Assembly (NCBI GenBank): GCA_003290165.1
Contig: QNQO01000524.1
Coordinates: 124,001 to 188,000, forward strand
DNA length: 64,000 nucleotides
Direction: 5' to 3'
Source of the DNA: Berberis thunbergii
Lineage: Eukaryota; Streptophyta; Magnoliopsida; Ranunculales; Berberidaceae
Part shown: in pieces, positions 44,107 through 57,354 of the stretch
How positions within the stretch are numbered: position 1 is the stretch's first letter
Layout: each line of letters opens with the position of its first letter
Made by a program: the position numbers and the translations under genes
The notes under the pieces: model-generated
Databases searched by the model: none
Told to the model about the DNA's origin: nothing
Seen by the model: only the letters and a program-made list of their open reading frames with translations

Positions 44107-46057
44107 TGGTGCTGGAAAATGTTAGCCCCAATTCAAAGCCCAAGGAAGGGCAGGGGTCAGCGATTCGCAGGGGATAAAAGGTTAAGTGAAGCGGGGATCC
44201 GCAATGTGTTAGAACCCGAGGAGGACAAATGGAACGGAGCAGGTCGAATTTTGCAAGAAAAATGAATGATTAAACAGGGCGGATGCATGGATGGTTCTTC
44301 CCTAGCAGGGCGGGGATGGATTTAGTAACATCCGCCCCACTACAAAGTGCAAACCCTACCCAAGGCATGTATCTTTCTCTTCTTCAACTATATCACACCA
44401 ATTCTCTCCGTTGTTTTTTATATCCAACTTGTTAAGTTTGTCAGTCACTGAGTTAACCCCCATTTGCTTGCCATATCCATCATCTTGCCTAACTCAACCT
44501 GTCGATTACTCACACAAGCATTGCTGCCCTTGGTTCCATTCATGGATCCCTTTCTCTGATACTAGCGCAGTTAAGCTGAACTTTATCCATTTTTTTTCCT
44601 TTGATACTAGGCCTAATATTAAATTTGTTTGGCCAAAGGACCAACATCAGGCCCAAAGTCATCACTTTCCTAACCACCAGTTCCTTTCTTTATCAAGCTG
44701 TCCTGTAACAATTCAAAATCTGTACTTACTCTTAGAATCACGAGTTTGGGACTGCATATAAAGCATGCCCTACTGGCTACTGCCACTTTCGAAGATGTCT
44801 TTAACCTCACCCCCTCTATTTGCACCCCTTCAAAGACCATCTTAGGAAGACCTGTCAAAATAAAGGGCTTTTAGCTTTTCTCGCGGCTTGTTTATGTTGT
44901 TGGTTCCTGATTTTTGCTTCCTTTAGTTTCAAGTATACAATCTCCAATTTCAAAACCCTCTTTAATAAATTTCCACTAGTCAATTAATCTCTCCAATTGA
45001 AAACATTTTTGTATAGGTACAATTCCATCAATAATCCATCAGAATACAATGAATTCTGCATTGCCACAAGTCTGGGGCTCCACCACACACAGACACAGAA
45101 AGTTACCCCTCCGCCACCCCCCCTCCCCTCCAAAAAAAAAAGAGAGATTTTGGATCTCCACTTTCAGATTAAGGGTCAAGATTTCATACTCACCTAATAG
45201 CATGTTTTGTGAATAAAATATACCTGAAAGGGCAAAAGAAAATGAACAAAAAAAAAGTGTAATCTGTTTAAGAATATAAATATGTGATGTACACGAATAA
45301 AGAAAAAATTGTTTATTATAGATTCTCAAAGTTTAAATATTAGAACTCTTTATTCTCAAAGTTTAAAAATTGTTTCTTTAGAAAGATCTCAAAGTTTAAT
45401 TGATTTTTTAACCTTGGTATTATTGAAACACATATTTGAAGATCTTTCTAAAAAAAAAAATCAATATGTACTTTTTTTAGGATAATGAACAAGGCATGGG
45501 AATTTATTCAAATGCATGTTGATATATATCAGAGCGCAGTCAAATGAAGAACCTAGACTATATATTTTGGGAAAGTTGAGATTTTAGGGGATCAGAGACC
45601 CTATTCATGTATGAAATCTGGAATCCCACACGATAAACGTTTTCAGCTTTAAAATGTGATTCTTTTCTCATAATAAATTTAACAGAGTTTAGCATGTGCT
45701 AAAACTTTTTCATTGAAGACGTGAATGATGGAATTGATGGGGTGAAGTTGAAATCATTAATGATAATAAAAATAAATAATAAATAAAAAAAAGGTATGTG
45801 GAGTGTCATGGGCATGGTTAATATGGTGGTAACATCATATTCATCACAATACCTGCCATGAAGTCCACAAAATCCCACTCCTCACTCTGACAACCACTAA
45901 ATCCCCTAGGTTTTCTTATTTTTCTTCTCCCATGGGCAGCTCATCATTGCCATCTTGGAAACAAGAGTAACATACAAAGGAAATGTGTTATAAAATTGTT
46001 GATTAATCAACGATTAGTTGTTGCTCTGGCTTCAACCATTACGATTATACAAGGAAC
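44107..46057. other. No gene seen; GC-rich patch with hAT-like ends
   Basis: 44190-44345 carries GCGGGGAT, GGGCGGGGATGGATT and CATCCGCCCCAC, similar to the subterminal repeats of the 12194 hAT element, but no TIR or TSD could be fixed. The rest is AT-rich with short unsupported frames. Confidence 0.45.
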
Positions 46058-46065
46058 GTCTAAGT

Positions 46066-46576
46066 TAGGGGTGGCAATAAGTGACCCGACATGATAACCT
46101 GATACGATTGCTAGTTAGTGGATTTTGTTTGGAAAAATATGACACGATTGCTAATCCTGTCACATCGACCCAACCTGTTAAATTAGCGGGTTGTGTTTGG
46201 GTTTGGGAGCTAAACCCATTTGACATGAAACACTACACAGCTAATCGTGTCAAGGTTAACTCAACTGACCCGTTTGTTTATAACCATTTAATATTATTTA
46301 TTATTCTAAATTTCTCGAAATTCGAAGTTAATTATAAACTAATTATATATAAAATATGGTATATATAAACACAAGACATGTCATAACAAGTTATGCATAT
46401 CAAAATCAACTAATACGATTAGCTAGTCGTGTCATAATGGATCGTGTCGGGTTGACCTGCCCCTGGGCGGGTCATGTTTGGGTTTCAGTTTTTTGACACG
46501 TTTAGTAAATCGGTCGAGTTTGGGTTTGAGATTTTGACACGGGATTATGACATGACACAACCCATTGCCGCCCCTA
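46066..46576. mobile_element. Non-autonomous hAT element (511 bp) with perfect 8-bp TSD
   Basis: The left end TAGGGGTGGCAATAAG and the complement of the right end TAGGGGCGGCAATGGG are inverted repeats. GTCTAAGT flanks both sides exactly (46058-46065, 46577-46584). Subterminal ACCCGACATGA / CGTGTCGGGTTGACC repeats are visible. No transposase; the 95-codon frame inside is chance. Confidence 0.93.
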
Positions 46577-46584
46577 GTCTAAGT

Positions 46585-48260
46585 GTATTTGGAACCGACT
46601 AATCACAGGAGATCATATTGGCAATCCACCAAGATAACGCTAACTCATAACGACATGACCATTATGATCAAGAAAATAGGGTTCTAATCCAAATGCACAA
46701 GAAGTTGGAAACAAAAAAGAGATGTGCAAGAGAAAAAGAACTCATATTTTTATGTCACAAATTTTTGCTTTTATATACTTGGTATTCTCACATGGTTATT
46801 CGTAAATTAATAGTTTTTTATTATGATAATGGTTGTCTACATTAATATGCATTGATCTTCATCATTTTTTAGTACATACATGAGCGAATGGAGAAAAGTA
46901 TGTCGAAAAAAATTTAAGCAGATTAATTTTGATAACCTCATATCGCTCCTAGACAGATTAGAGCCATGTTAACCATCTAACTACATGGCAAAAAAATTAA
47001 ACTCCTAGGTCATGTCCACAACGTGAGTATTCTCAATCATCAAGTCCTTGAATATTTTGTTAGGGTGAAAGACCTTATCCAATACTGGCCCTGGGCATAG
47101 GCCCATGCCTAGGGCACCACATAGAAAGGGGCGCCAAATTTTTTATTGTTAGTATATATATATTTTGATGTGTTTTGTACAACGATTTATGCCTTCTTTC
47201 ATATACGTTCTTGTGTTTTTGATGTGCTAGTTAACTACCTGCTTGTTTTATAACAAGCCCTGAGATCGAAACATGGTAATGCATAATTGTTTTTTTTTTT
47301 TTTTTTTTGTATCTCCATTATTTTTAGGCTTGCAAAGCTGATGAGATTGAATGACTTGAGTTTTGAAAAAAAAAAAAAAAAAGAGATGTCCATTTAATAA
47401 GGTGATTAAAAATATATATATTTGTATATTTACGATTTTTTTTGGGCTAGGGCACCCATAATCTACAAGATAACCTTAGTCCTTAGGATGCATTAGCAAT
47501 ATCAAGCTTTCCCTTGAGCCGAATTGGTTCTAGATATGCCCCCGTCACACCACTTTAACCAAATCACCTTCACCGCCTTCCAATTCTCTCGTCCAACAAT
47601 GATTCATGTTGAAGACCACTTCATCTTCGATTCCATGTTGAAGACTAAATAAATGACAACTTCTCCATATTTTGCCTAATGAAACCTCTTTGTTGATGCC
47701 CAAACCAAAGACCCACATTTAGCTTAGTGTCTCAAATCACCTATATGCAAAATACATTGTGATGACAAATTTTGCAAGTCCAAGTCAAAAAGTACAAACA
47801 ACCCTCTAATTGATAACAAATAAACAATAACAATACAAAGGACACACAATATGTTGATAAGCTTCCCTCCCTAGTAATGGAGGTCTTCACAAAATCCGTC
47901 GGTGACATCCTTTCACTATTGTCTGTACAAAGCTCTGCCTCTTTTTCTCCTCATTTTCAATGCCTCAAAGCCATCCTTGATAGTCACAACTAAAACCATA
48001 AAAAAGCTTGAAGTAATGTTATTTGCATCACAATGAACAATACAAATACACACCACAAATTGATTAGACCTGGCCAATGAAAAATATAGTTTGATCGTGT
48101 TGATTATGGTTGCTAGTTGAAGGCAATTGCTAACTTCCGACTATTCGCTTCTTCCTTTGAGATGGATATGCTCAGCATGCTAGAAAAAGGGGACCCCACT
48201 AGCTTACACCAATAAATAACATCTACCACACACATGCTTCTCCACTCCATGATCAGGACC
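46585..48260. other. No gene; possible MITE remnant at 47085-47480
   Basis: GGCCCTGGGCATAGGCCCAT with GCCTAGGGCACC (47088-47120) and GGGCTAGGGCACCC (47441-47455) bracket an AT-rich stretch with T18 and A17 runs. Ends of this type occur in plant hAT-like MITEs, but no TSD was found. Otherwise no supported features. Confidence 0.4.
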
Positions 48261-48263
48261 TTA

Positions 48264-48971
48264 GAGCATCTCCAATCATATTCGATGGATAGGGATCCAC
48301 TGGAGTTTCCCCCAACCATCATGGGCCAAAAATGGATAGATTTAGGGGCGGACGGTTTTTTGAAAACCGCATGCAAATGAAACCATAAAATATATTTGGG
48401 CTGATGGTGAACTACATTTGAGACCATCTTTTGAATTTTTTTTAACCTTTTCTTCCAACATCAAAAATTTACATTTCTTTAATTTTTATATATAAATGTT
48501 AACCAATGTCATACTTTTATTAATTAGGATTAATTAATCAAAATTCTTTAATTTTGGGGTTAACTAATGTTTATATATGAATAATTACTCAAAATTCATT
48601 AATTTTACGATATAATATATAGTAAATTAATGTAAAAATTCCCATTATTATGAACTTTTTTAATTTGTAAATGGTTTATAAATGTTGTTAAAAAATGATA
48701 TGAAAATTGTGGCACATGAGATTCAAACACTTGACCTTGGCCCACACAACTAAGAGTATTGTACCACTAGATCAACTTTTTTGCGTTTTAGCGTCCATGT
48801 GGTTTATGAAAAACCGTACGCCCAATGCTATCCATGGAGAGCAAACATGGTAAATTTATCAATCTTTGGAGGATGAATTAGGGATGGATATGGTTTATCC
48901 ATATGGTTGAAGCACCCATATGGATAAACAGGGATGGTTTTAGCTCCTGTCCATCCCCATTAAAGATGGCC
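48264..48971. mobile_element. MITE with GAGCATCT ends, TTA target duplication
   Basis: Left end GAGCATCTCCAATCATATTC; complement of right end GGCCATCTTTAATGGGGATG. TTA flanks both sides (48261-48263, 48972-48974), and CC precedes both copies. TTA duplications fit PIF/Harbinger-type elements. The interior repeats GGATGGATATGG/ATCCATATGG-type sequence near both ends. No coding capacity. Confidence 0.65.
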
Positions 48972-48974
48972 TTA

Positions 48975-51900
48975 GTCGCATCTGACAAAACTAGTAGTTT
49001 GTTCAGCTTTTAAACCTATACATACAAAAAAAATAGGTTCCACCAACACTCAACGATGTTGCAAGAAAGTTTGTACATCAAAGCTTCAACATAAGTATTA
49101 CCTAGGCACACATCAATATCTTCTCTTGACACGATATGTAAGAATTAGCTAATGATGCAATGATCAAGATCAAGAATAGGGATAAAGATCCTTCAATTGA
49201 TTGTTATTACAAAAACACTTATAAATGAAGAAACAATGTTCTCGGAGAGTATAATAATGGTCTAATAAAAAGAAATCCATGGAATTTTTTATAATATATA
49301 TTAGGTGCTCGCCAATATTATGGGTGCACATAAACGTCTGGTTGTTGCTCATTCTAGGGTGCACATAGCCCTCTATAATTTCATAGGAAAAGAAGGGTCA
49401 TTGATCAGATAAAAAAATGTTAATTAGGATTCCAATAACCCAAACCAACAATATCATGAAGCAAACTAACACGAAGGGACTACATTGCCGATAACAGGCA
49501 GTAATATTGGTTGCGACGAACAAGCGCATACAAACCATAAAATAAGCAATGCAGCTTGACCATGCAAGCATCTAGGCTATGGCAAGGTTAACACAGAAGA
49601 TCTACGATAGAAATGGAAAATTTTGATCCACAAAGTATGAGGTAATATTCTGCTTACCGTCCATATCAATATCCTTTCTTTATGATCTCTTCTTCTTTAA
49701 ACTTCAATTTTATCAACTTTCGGGTGTTTGGGAAGGGGTCAAATATTTTAAGTTTCTTTTCCTATTGCATTGACAAATGAACAAAACATTGGAAAAAAGG
49801 AATTTATATGTACTTCACATTGATGCTCAAAAAAAGCGCAATGGGGGAAGGGTCTTCACTCTCCTCTCTAACATCTGCAAATCCATGAACACGAGAATGC
49901 TCACTAATAAAGAATCTTTGGCAGAAGCATTTGAAATAGATGATCACCAACTAACACACACAATAACAACTAAATGGTCTGGTGTTAATGATCACAAGAC
50001 CAAGACTTCATGGTTCACAATGTTGAAACCCTAAAACATAGAATAACCCTAAACACAAAAGACCATAAGAGTTCACCTTGTTGGAACCCTAAACACAGAA
50101 TAAACCTAAATGCTAGACCAATTATACTTAGAAGTACAATTTAATTTTGTACGATATTCTAGGGTTTACACGTGAATGCATCTTGATGCTACAATTTCTA
50201 TCATTTTCTTACTCTGTTCCATGATTTGATCTATTCTTTGTTAAGAAATACTAGCTCTAGATAGATAGATACTCTGGAAAAAAAAAAGTTTTATTGTTGT
50301 CAGCTACAGTCACCTTGTTGTCTTAAGAACTTGGACATTAATTAATGACCCATGTTGAAGCTACCAATGGGATTCCACTTTCGGGAGATACTTAAGAGAA
50401 ATTTTAGTAACTCCTACCATGATTTTAACTCGAGAATTGCGTTTTTACGTAACAAAATAAGGGCTTTTGGGCTTGGACTCCCTCAAATTCCTAATCCATA
50501 CCAACCAAAACAACTTTTGATAATTTCATGTTTCGGTCCCTAGAAGTACCATGTGCAACATGGCACGGGCATCAGGACAATCCAACATTTTTCACTTTCT
50601 AACTCACAATATAAATGCACCATTGAAACATCAATTTTTTTTCTTTCCAAAAAAATCCCCTTTTCAAGTTAAATATCTTGATAAACAAAAAATTTCGGTA
50701 TTAAGGACCATCCCTTTCAGGCAGATTGGAACAATGGGCATCGGTCGATCGATGTCGCAGCCGAGGTTGCCCCCACTCGCTTCATGATTAAGATAAAGGA
50801 ATCTAACAGAAAACATGGTTTATATCATGTTTTAATGTGTATCTCAATAAGCACATGTCAAAATAAGTTGAAAATTTTAACACATCGTTTCTGATGTGAC
50901 CTCGTATTGTTCCTCAAAATTTAAGTCAAACAGAGTAGTGGAAGACTATAGGATTAAAAAACATGTTTTGGACCATGCATGAGCTGCCCCTTGGGCAGCT
51001 TCGGGTACTTGAATTACAGAAATTAGTAGAGTGCATATTAGTGCAAATGAAAGACTTGTTGCCCCATTTATAATTATAAATGAAATTGAATAATGACCAA
51101 TTTTTATTCATAATGAATCACTATTAATAAAAAGAGAAATTTTTTAAGAAAGCATTCTGACTAAAGAATGTTCTGACCTCGCCAAATTAGCATGCATAAA
51201 GACATTTCATGATGAAGACAATCATAGAAAGAACTTAATTTGAGATACTTCTATAATAACGAGATTGCTTTTATGAAGTACACGAGGAAAAAATAATAAC
51301 AAAAATACCTAAAAAGTGTGCACCTTGTGTCAGCATTTATACTTGGAAAAGTCTTACAAATTGGGCACAAGGATTCTTCTCCACTAATCTTGGCTGTTGT
51401 AAGATGACAAGGAAAATCATCTAATTAGTTAGTTATCAGAATTCCTTTTCGAGAATTGCAAATTTCAAATGTCATGTTGTTAGAATAATTAAACAAAAGA
51501 AATAACTTGATTGAACTGACCGTAAACTATGAAGTATAGTAGCTATAAAACTGATTGTAAACCATGAATTACAATAGCCTACTTATAGGCTGACTCTGAC
51601 TTGGACCCCTAAGTAGAACTACTTGACCCTAAAGTAATTTCTTACTCTAACTGAGCTTAGACGTTAAGGCTAACTAACCTAATTTGATTAGTTACTATGT
51701 ATTGAACCTCAAATAATACATTAATATTTCCCAATATTATGGATATATATTGCAATGACTACTGGAAGGGCGCCTAGTGCGAGTAGTGATTGTTGCGCCA
51801 TGTGGGTGTGCTGGAAAATGCCCGCCCAAGAAGGGATGACAGTTGCTAGTTGGTGTTCCATATGCTTAGGCAGCTGTCTGATGGGAGATCCTTAAGTGCT

Positions 51901-53120
51901 TCTCAGACCACCAAAGGAGTCATGATCAGTGCTCTCACTCAAGAGTGCATGCTCGAGCTTGCTTTTGGGAGCATTTTGATTGGCATTGTCTTTTTCTTCG
52001 AGGAACACAAGAATGGTAGGCCCTCTTTGCAACTTTACTGCAAAGAGGAGAGACCATAATATTTGAGAAAAAGTCAGGCTTTGGGACGAGATGTGGGATG
52101 GGATGGCAGAGAGAATATAATTTCGTTACTAAAACTATTTCAGGCAAGGGGAGAGGGGACTGCGAACAGGTTCTTAGATGGAGAGGACCAACAAAAACGA
52201 TGGAAAACCCTTCATGCATTTCATCGACTTTGGTTTGAAACTTCAAACCTATATCACTTGATAAGTTTTGTGTTGTAAACAACACCATCCAAAGAATGAT
52301 TTGGGCTTTCTTCAATGGTTGATTCAACACCATAACTTAAAAAGTGATCTCATCATCCGTGGTTCGAACATCTCATAAAACTTGGAGCGGATGGTAACAC
52401 AAGTGCATGGTTCAAACCATGCCAAAGAAATTTAAATGGTTCTGAGATCCAATGAAAACCTTGTTTGCCCTTCAAAAAAAATTTTGATATATTGTTCAAA
52501 GGGAATTTGAAAACAGCTTGTAATCAAATCATTTTCATTTTAGTTTTAGCTTTCCTATCATCTTCTTTTTATTATAATCTTTCAAATCACCTTCGTTTGA
52601 ACATAGTACCTATGTTCGTCTTTTAAGAATTTGTCTTCCTCTCACTATCACTACGCTCAAGAGCTTCAAATCTTTGATACCATTTTGATAGAAATTATAT
52701 TGTGCAAGTAGTAAAAGAATAATCTATTTAGTTAAAACACATGGGGTTTTTAATTCAAAGCCTAAAACAAATAAATACACTACTCAACTTTTGTATCTTC
52801 TACAAACTCCATCTCTGTAAATTACAACTGTCTTGCCTTTATTATTTTATAACATTATGAGTCCTAGGTTGGGTAAAAAGAAACTAAAACCTAAACCGAA
52901 TCTTAACTAGGAAATACAATATTATTAATAAAATACACATATCATAATTTAGAGAGTGCATCGTGGCTCGAACGTGCACCTCCTAAGGCTATAATAGTTA
53001 TCAACAAAAATATATAACAGAAAGAGGAAGCCATTATTCGTCTTAAAGAAACAATTCTCAACACTATTAATTGAAGTCCGAAGGTTAATCTTCACAATCG
53101 TCTACATTGCCTCTACAACA
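48975..53120. other. Long stretch without a recognised gene
   Basis: Short frames at 49777-50034, 50551-50787, 51850-52059 and 52333-51935 (minus) show no known domain, splice context or promoter. 51730-52330 is the least AT-rich part and contains a small hairpin CTCTTTGCA...TGCAAAGAG (52023-52046). 50855-50940 resembles 10450-10580. No transposon ends could be defined. Confidence 0.5.
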
Positions 53121-53127
53121 CCACAAC

Positions 53128-54062
53128 AGCCCAAGGATGCACGGACACGACACGACACAGCGACTTGGCAATTTCAAAAAACTTAGGACTTGGCGACATG
53201 TGAAACCTTACTATTTTTTTTTATAACTCATATAAACATAAACAAAATAGATGTATATACAAAATAAAAAACAAATCACAAAAATGGAATTTTATGTATG
53301 TATTATTTTGTTTAACAAGATAAGATCATCGTCATCAAAGCCCATTTCCGATACTTTCAAGGAATATAAAGAATTCTTCTTTTGTAGATTGCAGTGAAGA
53401 AGTAGAGTCTGGAGACTGAAGTTACCTGATCCTAATGTCAACAACAACAGTAACAAGCAGCGAAACCAATCAGCCGTCCAATAGGACCAACATCTTCCTT
53501 CTGTCAACAACAAGTCAACAACATTAAATGGATGGATGAATCGATTGATGATCAGATTAGCACGATGATTTCAACCAAACAAAAACACAAAAAAAAGTAA
53601 AGGAGGAACATAGAAGAACAAGGTGGGAATGGGTGTTTTTTTGACCTTTTCTCCTTTTTGCAACGAAAAGTGAAATAGTAATAGTAAGTTCTAACTTCTT
53701 CTGCCCTTTCTTCTTTTCTAAAAAGTCTCAAGTCTTCTTTTTTTCTTTTTTTCTTCTTTGAAATAGATGGGTTGCACGAAATATCTGCAACATCAAACAA
53801 ATCTAATTAGGTTCATATTTGGGGGGTTGGTGTCATCTGTTGGATTATTTTTTCAAGATCTTAAGATTTGAAATCATGGTATTCGCATCCAATTTGGATG
53901 TTATTTTCACCTAAGCCGTGTCCAGACCAAGTCTGGACCATGTCGGGTACGTGTCCGACTAGGTCAACTGCCCCGACACGTTGACCGCATATTGAATACA
54001 TGTCAGAGGCGTGTCGGGCGCGGATATGTGTCTAACACATGTCCGACTCAAATACAGTTTTT
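53128..54062. repeat. Region bounded by CGTGTCC/GGACACG-rich repeats, possible MITE
   Basis: GGATGCACGGACACGACACG (53136 on) and the CGTGTC-rich block at 53920-54050 (GTCCGACT, CGACACGTTGACC, GTGTCGGGCGCGG) look like the two ends of a known style of plant element with ACACGAC repeats. An inverted GTCCAGACCAAGTCTGGAC sits at 53923-53941. No TSD was identified, so the borders are provisional. Confidence 0.4.
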
Positions 54063-55418
54063 TTCCTAGAGCCTGAGCCACATCAATCTTTGAAGACTTG
54101 TTTTAGCTACATTACTCTAGAGACTCAAGCCACAATCATGCACACCCAATTTTGCTAGTAGAAGTTACTTGACAGTCTACAAAATAAAATTTAATACCAT
54201 ATTCATAATTTACATGGCCTAAATTTTCACATCTATCACTATTATAATTTATAATACCAAAACCTGTTCCAGACCATAAAAGTTTTGTTTGCACAAAAAA
54301 GCTAACACGGAATAGTTCCCTTAGATTCGATTGGTGGGTGAGGGAAAATGAAAGAAATTGTGACACATACGAGAGAGGTAGCTCCTACTTTAACCATTCT
54401 TCAGGTGATAATACTTCATTCAAATAGCAGCTAAGCCCAAGAGAGAACAAAAATATTCATCCAGGGGGCTCAACCATTTTCATGTTTGAGGCTGATTATG
54501 AAACTCAAATATTACTCAAAGGTAAAATTGCCTAACCCATTAATTTTTCTCGATAATATTCAAAGTTTTCATAACCTCCACCTCTCCACTTCATATATTT
54601 TCTCTCAAACTCTCATCATTTCTCCTCTCATCAACATCATCCTTAATCTTTAATCACATCACAAATCAAGCAAGTCAAGAATTACAGGTCCATAAATTCT
54701 GTCACCACAAATATCCACTTCTTGTTAAAAACACTTTAGAACAATTTGATTAGGAGGTAAAGATGCAAAGTAAATTAAGGACAATGTTGACATGCACATT
54801 GTGCATGCGAGTCTGCTAGCTTTATCTAAAACGTTTCTTTTAATGATTTCCTTATTTAAGTTCCCTCACTGACAAATATCCACTTCTTATTAAAAACACT
54901 TATTTTTATCATCAAGGTCTACAACTCTCTGCAATCATGAACATGTTCTCCTCTTGAATGCTCTTTTCAGACTCAGCTGAACGAATGCTCTTCATTAATC
55001 TTCTCTATTTGCATTTGATCGATAAGAACCCATAAACAAAATAACTGATTAATCTCCCTTACTCCCAAGTAAGTTCTTAGAATCTCATTATTAATTGTGG
55101 TGCCACTTGTTCATCAAACACGCAAATAAGAAAAGGCAACTATCTAATATCTTCCATTAGACAATTAATGCAAAAAATCTTATAAGATCTTCATTTTAAT
55201 TTCAAGATTGAGCCTTACAGTTTTTCCTTCTAATCCTGTTCAAACAATCCCTGGTTATATAGGTACGCATGTAATGCGTGAGCCGGTATATAATGCCCAT
55301 TGTTTTGCCTCTCTGCAGAGATTCTCGATAGTTCGAGATTGACACGTTGGCTTGCGTACTCATTTTGAAACGGCTATTTCTCTCTTATCTTCATTCACCT
55401 AACACAGCTGTTTTTTGC
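54063..55418. other. Upstream region of Dof gene 2; no other gene
   Basis: AT-rich, with a small direct repeat (AAATATCCACTTCTT(G/A)TTAAAAACACTT at about 54710 and 54875). No supported frame. Confidence 0.5.
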
Positions 55419-55431
55419 TTATATATATAAA
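55419..55431 (+). promoter_or_regulatory. TATA box of Dof gene 2
   Basis: TTATATATATAAA, about 65 bases before the ATG, as in Dof gene 1. Confidence 0.65.
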
Positions 55432-55454
55432 CACGGATAAGAGGAAGAGAAACC

Positions 55455-55477
55455 AAAAAAAAAAAAAAAAAAAAAAA
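55455..55477 (+). repeat. A23 tract in the leader of Dof gene 2
   Basis: An uninterrupted run of 23 A lies between the TATA box and the ATG, within the presumed 5' UTR. Confidence 0.9.
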
Positions 55478-55482
55478 TAGAG

Positions 55483-55494
55483 ATGGAGATCTGA
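55483..55494 (+). promoter_or_regulatory. Three-codon upstream ORF overlapping the Dof 2 start
   Basis: ATG GAG ATC TGA; the A of TGA is the first base of the main ATG (TGATG, 55492-55496). Dof gene 1 has ATGGAGGTG in the matching place, there in frame with its Dof domain. The uORF is therefore probably the old start, put out of frame by a small deletion. Confidence 0.7.
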
Positions 55495-55889
55495 TGTTGC
55501 TTCATGGCCAAATTCAGCCCCAGAAAGGAAAGCGAGAGGAAGATGGCCAAAAGGCTCCTCGGCCACCACCATCACACCAAAAATGCCCCCGTTGCTGGTT
55601 TACTAACACCAAGTTCTGCTATTATAGCAACTACGGCTGCTCTCAACCTCGCTATTTCTGCAAGGACTGTAAGCGCTACTGGACTCTTGGAGGGAGTCTC
55701 AGGGACGTCCCTCTTGGTGGTTATATTCGGAGGGACAAGCGATCCAAGAAAGCCATGGGGACTCCTGATGATAACATACAGGAGACGAGGCCTCCTTGTC
55801 AGGGTGTGTATCAGAGCTCTGTCATCTCTTATCTAAATCCAGCATCATCCTTTCCTGAGGCATCTGGTTTGGGTCTTCCTCCTCTTTGA
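55494..55889 (+). CDS. Dof-type zinc-finger protein 2 (short)
   Basis: 131 residues in a single exon. The Dof domain at about residues 31-80 has CPRC, then [20 protein letters not shown], then CKDC in C-x2-C-x21-C-x2-C spacing, followed by [17 protein letters not shown]. Departures from the consensus are W for the usual small residue after CPRC, an extra Cys in NYGCSQPR, and D for N in LRDVP. The tail is only about 50 residues and ends [10 protein letters not shown], echoing the SDFGSPPY end of Dof gene 1. AATAAA follows at 56141. All zinc ligands are present, so DNA binding at AAAG sites is plausible. The short tail and uORF suggest reduced or altered function. The start chosen is the only ATG in frame upstream of the domain. 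Confidence 0.9.
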   Translation: MLLHGQIQPQKGKREEDGQKAPRPPPSHQKCPRCWFTNTKFCYYSNYGCSQPRYFCKDCKRYWTLGGSLRDVPLGGYIRRDKRSKKAMGTPDDNIQETRPPCQGVYQSSVISYLNPASSFPEASGLGLPPL

Positions 55890-56140
55890 AGACTCTTCAT
55901 ACAAAAGATCAGGACATACTCACATCATCGAGGCTTCTTTCTTCGATCTAACCCAGTGTTTAGTAATGTTACTTTTTATGAATAACGTGTGGTGTGATCT
56001 TAGAAGGTTTACAGTGATGTGGGCAAAAATGCAAAAAGAAAGACAAGGAACGGACTATTTGGGTCTGGGGTGGATAGTTAGTGTGTTTTGTTTGCTTTTT
56101 TTTAGATGAATGTGGTCTGTAGGTTGAGCTTTGGTTGGGA

Positions 56141-56146
56141 AATAAA
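56141..56146 (+). terminator. Polyadenylation signal of Dof gene 2
   Basis: AATAAA about 250 bases after the stop, following T- and GT-rich sequence. Confidence 0.5.
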
Positions 56147-57354
56147 GATGATTTTGGTTAAATTATTGTCCAGGTGACTTTCTTATTTGAAAATCATTGC
56201 TTGCTGTCAATACTTGGGTAAAATCAAGTTCACAAGATTCTTAAGGATGCATAGTCTAAGAACCAACTTAAAATTTTGTGAACTGTTAAAGACTCAGAAG
56301 CTATAGGAAATGATGGCATGGCATGTCCACGCAGCCCATGACCTTTACCATAGCCAGTTGAATGGCCTAACATGACTTGCATGTTTGAATGGCAAGATGT
56401 CATGAATCATATGATTCATGGTTTGAATCGTATACAGACACAAGTCATAAGATTTACCATTCATGGGAACATTAGAAAGAACATGTGCATGTGTTTTTCG
56501 GGCCCACGCCTTTCAGACCTCTTTTAACCCTGATAGACATTTTTCAATTGCTTATGCTTCTTGAGAAAAGGAAAGGGGAAAGAAAGAGAAGAAGAAAGAA
56601 TATGAGCTATTTAATGAAGGAGAACATAATAAAAGAAGAGGAGATGAGAAATCAATATAGGAACACAATGGTGTGAAGATGATTGAAAATGAATAGGTAT
56701 TTGGTTTTGTGATTAGATAATAATAATATACATAATTTCACTTTCGATACTTTTCGATTGTAAACTTATGAACTTGTAGTCGCAAGTAGACAATGGCTTG
56801 TCTATTTTCTACAATTTGCACTTAGACAAATGATTTTGAGAAAGTGCATATTGAATACACTATGAAAAATGAAGGTTTTTTTTAGGTTAATAAGTGATAT
56901 TGTGTTAAAATGAAAGATGAATAATATATTAAGTCTACTATTTATGAATAGCATCTATTACGAGATCAACCATGAATCTACGATACACGACTAACCCTGC
57001 CATTCAACTCATCAAAAGCGGAAACAATTCACGACTCAACAACATTGGTTGCCATCACCTCACGAGTTATGATAATATTTCCCCAACTAATGGTTTCAAT
57101 GTTGGAGCATGCAAGCAAAATGTGAATTGCATTTTAGGTCTAAAATTTAGATGGACGTGAAAGGCCACTAGATAAGTATAGAGCACCAACGTCTAAGGCT
57201 TAGAGAATTCCTACAGTGGAAAGCTTGTACGGAAATGTTTTGTAATTAACATTTATAAATACTTGAATACTTGTTTCATCATTGATTTCCAGTAAATGGT
57301 TTGACAGTAAATTGTCAATTTTTAGTCAACAATTGTTTAACCACTAAAGCAATG
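56147..57354. other. No gene seen
   Basis: AT-rich DNA. 57290-57350 has TTGAC/GTCAA-type repeats that resume after the LINE at 58890-59035, so the LINE probably inserted into an unrelated repeat. Confidence 0.5.

Noticed and set aside
49777..50787. Three plus-strand frames of 63-85 codons
   Set aside because: No recognisable domains, AT-rich codon use like the surroundings; probably chance.
51850..52333. Frames on both strands near 52 kb as a gene
   Set aside because: Frames of similar length on both strands, no domain, no splice pattern.
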